Assembly: GCF_031755915.1 (NCBI RefSeq)
Contig: NC_083379.1
Location: forward strand, 18,151,501-18,215,500
Source of the DNA: Ziziphus jujuba
Lineage: Eukaryota; Streptophyta; Magnoliopsida; Rosales; Rhamnaceae
Direction of reading: 5' to 3'
DNA: 64,000 bases
Shown in pieces: positions 59,934 to 64,000 of this stretch. Below the pieces are notes generated by a model, which did not search any database, had not been told where the DNA came from, and saw only the letters and a list, made by a program, of their open reading frames with translations. Both the position numbers and the translations under genes were made by a program. Each line of letters opens with the position of its first letter. The first letter of the stretch is position 1.

Positions 59934-62900
59934 ATGTCCAAGAAGAAAGTCAGTGGCAATACTATGACGCTCAAGGACTTCCATGGCGGCTCTATTCCTA
60001 CTGATCTCCCTCTACCTTCTGCCCCTGGTGTGTAAGTCCCTTTTCCCCCCCTTTTTCCTTTTTTTTTTTTTTAATTTTAATTTTCATTGTTTTTTATTCT
60101 TTTTTCATTCTTTTCGAAATCAAGAAGAAAACGAAAAAGCCCTATTCTTTTTTATTTGATTTATCCTCCAGCTTTTGCAGCACCAGATCTGTGTTTGTCG
60201 CTTTTAATATTCGTTTTGATTTTTGGTTGTCCTGGTATTCTCTGTATTTTTTTTGTCCTTCATCATTTATAAGAAATTGCGATTTATAACTGCAAATCCG
60301 ACCCTGTTCAAAACTTCAACCATTTTTTTTTCAGCGTTATTCGGCCTTCGGATCGTTCTACTTTTGACAGATCGAATTCCTGGGTAAACCCGACGGGTCG
60401 CTCTGATCACCGTTCGAGGCCTCATACATCTCCGGCGACAAGGCATTTGGATGATAAAGCTCCTTTTCTCTCTGACACTGCACACATCGGCCGGAACTTC
60501 GATGAGGATGAGCGCAAGCCCCTTGATGGTGTTTCTGCCCCACGTCGGACTATCAGTGATGAGAGCATTCGAGTTAACCCAGCACGTGCGGAGCTGAAGC
60601 AGGAATCTTCGCCCACTGGGGCTGGTTTACGTGGTCGGCAGGGATGGGCTCCCACACCGCAGCCGCCGAGTGGAACGGTGAATTCATACTCTGGAAAGGT
60701 TAACGAGGTGACCCGAGGAGGATTGAATTCTCCGAATTTAGATAGCAATGTTGGGCAGGGTGGTGCTTCTGGGGCTCATCCTAATGCATGGGCTGCGAAG
60801 AAAGAGGCTGCAGTTGGTGTTGCTGAGCAGGTTCAATCGGCCTGGCCTGCACCGAGTGCGGCTTCTAAGTTGGCACATGCCAGTGCACTTGAAAAGGTGT
60901 CTTCGGGCCGCTGGCAGTCGAAGCATTCCAGCCATTTTCAGGCAGATGTTGAAGTTATGAGATCTTCGGAAGTAGAGAGTGGTTCTCACTCCAAAAGTGT
61001 TAGTAACAGTAGCCATAACAGGGTGGATGTGACGGGTGGAGATTATTATGATGCAAACTTGGCGGGGCATGCTGAAAGGGGTCTGACTATCGATGGCAGT
61101 GTCCAGGGGGTTAGGAAGGAGTTACCTGATTATGAGAGGGCAAGAGCTCCATTAAATTCGGATGTAAAAGAGAGGAACATAACGAGTTATAACGACAGGA
61201 GACAACCTGATCATGTTGATGGAAAATTTAGTGGACCTGAACATCAAAGCTCAACGCTTTCAGATTCTACCATGCGACCTAAGTTGAGGTTACTTCCGAG
61301 AACGAAGCCAGTAGAGGGTTTAGAATCTCCTGTTGCTGATCACACTCAGGTATTGACACTTTTACTATATGTTCCTCAGTTTTTGTTTTTTTTTTTTTGT
61401 TTTTGGGTTCTTTTCCCCCTCAAAAAAGTATGAATATGAGTTCTTTGTGAATTAGATGTGCCAAATTTTAATTTTAAGTATTTGATTGGTTACAGGCTTA
61501 TCAGCAGGCAACTGAATCTGGTCGTGCTGAAAATTTCAATGATTCATATAGAAATATAAGTCCTGCAACACCTGGGACAACAGGTGCTGAGAGTGAAAAG
61601 CTGGCTGTTGAGCGTCCAAAGTTGAATTTAAAGCCCCGGTCACAGCCTCTTGAACATTTGGAAGGAAATGTTGAAAGAGACAGGTTAGTAAGATGATGAG
61701 AATTGCCCAAAAGCCTTCTAACTGTTATCTGTTTGAGTAATTTTTATTTTGGTTATGAAACTAAGAATTGGATTACATGAATTTGAACAAGAGATGAGAG
61801 GTTATATTGTTATATATCTATTATATATCTTAATTTTAACAATCTTTTGAGATGTTAAATAATGGAAGGATATCTTGCGTCATGATTTCCAAGCCAAATG
61901 CATAAGTTTTATGTGTCTTGTGTCCGTTAACTCTGTTTGAAGGTTGTCTCATTTGCATTACTATCTCTTTTGTGGAATTTTTCCTTTTAATGAAGCAACT
62001 ATTTGTATATATTATGATGTTCCTATGATAATACTTATTTCCTCTCTGTTGACCGTTAGCTTGCTTTTTCTTTCTTTCCTTTAGTTTTCTTCCCCCCCCC
62101 CCCCCCCCCCCCCCCCGCGGTTCTATAGTCCTTAAATGAAATTTTCCCTTGACTTTACCTCCATTGTAGGTTTTTATTCAATGCTTATCTCCCTTTCTCT
62201 TATTCATCTGCGCTTTTAATTGTTTGACTAAATTTATATATTTTTATTTAAATATCTTTTTCATTTTCTTTTCATAAATAATTTCATCTATTTGTTGGTT
62301 TCTTCCTCTAATAATTTGACGGTCTAAATGACATAAAAAATAAAAAACAAATGCATGTTATAAATGTCTGGATAGGCATCTGGGGTAATGATGCTTTACT
62401 CGCCACCAAATATATTTATCTTCTTATTTTCTAGCTCTTATGGTAGATTCTTTATTAAAACCTGGCGTAAGGGATTGTGAGGAGTATCTAATTTCTCAGT
62501 CAAGTCTTTTGATTTTCAGAAGCATTAAATGATATACTTTTATTGCTGTTGATTTTAGCCTTTCTTTTGAAGCATAATTTGACTGTTGATTGAATAAACG
62601 GAAACTTGTTATTATTATTATTATTTTTTATCTACATTGTTCTTGAGAAATGGCTTGGTCTGGCCCATCCAGCAAATGATTTTTGAAATAGTTTGACAGC
62701 ATGATAGGCTAGGAAGTAGCTTAAGCCTGCTGACCTTTGGTTGCTTCATCAGTTTTTTAAGCCTTTCTGGCTACTATTTCTGTTCTTTTGCTCAGTCTCT
62801 AACTGCCTTCAGCTGCAGGTCATGTCATCTGATATGATCTGCAACTTCTATCAACTTGACCGATAAAATTAATTGCAGAAGCACATGGATGCAGTTGTAT

Positions 62901-64000
62901 TTTGTTGCATGATAGATCTAATTACTGGTTGATGTACACAATGGCTGGAAGTGAAGTATTACTTAAGTTAAATAAATTAGTATTTTTTCAATAGACTTTT
63001 TGAAACTCCTTTTTTTCATATCTAGTTTGTTTTATCTCTTCACTTTCAGTCTGTTATTTCGTTTGGTCCTTGGCTGGCTACTCAGCAAGGATTAGCCCTC
63101 TTCTCCTCTGAATTATTTCTGTGGCTTTTTAGTTGGTTATGGACATCGAATACATTTTCTAAGAAGGGAGATACCACTAGGACAAAGGGTTAATGGGCAG
63201 CCCTTTTTCTTGGTCTTTTCTATGTGTTTGTTTTGTCAGATTGTTAAACTTTCTTGTGTTATACCATTCATGTGGATGATTCGCATTGCATTGGTATCAA
63301 TTTATGCATCAATAGTAGTAAATTACCAGATTGGAGCAATCAACATGTAAACGAAGACCAAAATCAATATCCATAACCTTGCTGATTTGGTAGTTTTATT
63401 GTAAAGAACATCCTTTTTATACCATTGGGGTCTGGTTATGTTGTATTGCAGTTCAACTATCTGGATCAGATGTTATTATTAGTTTATTACCAAAAACAAT
63501 TTTAGGGCTTGGATAGTTTTACATGGTAGCCATGTTTATCTTAGAGTGGTTCAATTTCAGTACTTAACCAGCAAGTTTGGATGGATGGATTTATCTCCAA
63601 TCATTCAAGTCTTCGTTGGAAAATACTGAGTTCAAGTGACTGTATGCAGTGTTTTTATATGAAGCACACTAATATCTTAAAAACTGGTGGATTGTCAGAA
63701 TTTTCAGTTTAAGTTCTTCCGTTTGTGTGGTAAAAAATTTGCAAGCCCAGTTAATTTACCTGCTTTATGATTTATATTTTGAGGCCCATGTTTATAAATT
63801 TATGTTTCGGTTTAACCAATTACTGGTATGAGAAGCATTTGGTTGAATTTTCAAATATGGAGGAATAGAATCTTTAAATTGATTGTATCACATAAAAGAT
63901 GTTTTTTTGTACCATATAACATACCTTTCTTTGGCACTTAACATTTCTTGACATAAATATTGATGCAGGAATGCATTGTTTGGCGGTGCTCGCCCACGAG
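59934..64000 (+). CDS. Translation initiation factor-related protein, eIF4B-like, 5' part
   Basis: Spliced gene, plus strand, incomplete at the window end. Exons: 59934-60031, 60335-61349, 61496-61683, 63969-64000 onward. All three introns have GT-AG ends (donors GTAAGT, GTATTG, GTTAGT; acceptors TTTTTCAG, GTTACAG, GATGCAG) and the frame is kept across each. The start MSKKKVSGNTMTLKDFHGGS is chosen because this basic TLKDF block is the conserved N-terminus of a plant family annotated as translation initiation factor-related; animal eIF4B begins in a similar way. Exon 2 then encodes a long, low-complexity, charged and Ser/Pro/Gly-rich region, likely disordered, including an IRPSDRSTFDRSNSWVNP stretch. 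Exon 4 opens with RNALFGGARPRE, like the FGGA(K/R)P repeat motif of eIF4B/eIF4H. No RNA-recognition motif lies in the visible 444 or so residues. Function is inferred: cytoplasmic helper in mRNA recruitment. Confidence 0.85.
61684..63968 (+). other. Intron 3 of the initiation factor-related gene
   Basis: A 2285-bp intron with GTTAGT donor and TGATGCAG acceptor. It contains a C25 run at 62092-62116, (TTA)n near 62610-62625 and T-rich tracts, with no nested gene or obvious transposon. It is far longer than introns 1 (303 bp) and 2 (146 bp). Confidence 0.8.

Noticed and set aside
60738..61070. Antisense open frame opposite exon 2
   Set aside because: It is a shadow of the real plus-strand coding exon, as are 60267-60485, 60358-60543 and 60422-60748.

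Overview
This is a transposon-dense stretch of a plant nuclear genome, most likely a eudicot. The evidence is AT-rich intergenic DNA, plant lineages of LTR retrotransposons (Copia, a Tekay-like chromovirus, other Ty3/gypsy), a TRIM, Helitrons with a PIF1-type helicase, a Mutator-like element, and one intron-containing plant gene at the right edge. I saw no rRNA or tRNA gene, no CRISPR array and no prokaryotic or viral operon. The species cannot be named from the sequence alone.

Layout, left to right. 1-1062: truncated LTR of a gypsy family called family V here. 1986-7170: a decayed Copia gag/protease (Copia A) split by a complete but degenerate Copia B (2760-7066, target duplication AAAAA). 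7912-10734: solo LTR of a Tekay-like family, minus strand, TSD AGGAA. 11400-12528: solo family V LTR, TSD CACAT. 12724-23437: a structurally complete Tekay-like element with LTRs over 3 kb and TSD TAAAA; its gag carries a TRIM (16608-16868, TSD TTAAG). 23.4-28.8 kb: mostly unassigned DNA with remnants of a GRF-type zinc-finger gene and a gypsy gag. 28762-42760: AT-rich Helitron territory with a decayed PIF1 helicase, several terminus-like sequences, tandem repeats, and an isolated promoter/5'-leader-like segment near 40.7-40.9 kb. 42762-44740: a deleted Mutator-like element. 44786-45198: a second GRF zinc-finger pseudogene. 45.3-58.6 kb: layered insertions. A LINE is the deepest layer, an old gypsy element abuts it, a family V element with most of pol deleted (48210-54509, TSD TTAAC) lies inside the old gypsy, and another family V LTR (57011-58133) lies inside the LINE.

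The only gene that looks intact is at 59934-64000 (+), running off the right edge. It begins with a short basic TLKDF-containing N-terminus and reaches an FGGARPRE motif resembling the FGGA(K/R)P motif of eIF4B/eIF4H-type factors. It is read as a plant translation-initiation-factor-related protein with four exons visible.

No wholly new biological system is evident. The points most worth a second look are: family V LTRs that carry the tail of the pol frame; 42-bp LTR minisatellites whose 14-codon period keeps accidental frames open; Helitron end-to-start junctions found at two inverted loci; a microsatellite grown in frame inside a reverse transcriptase; a MULE whose 250-bp terminal repeats contain the transposase start; and the isolated leader near 40.8 kb.
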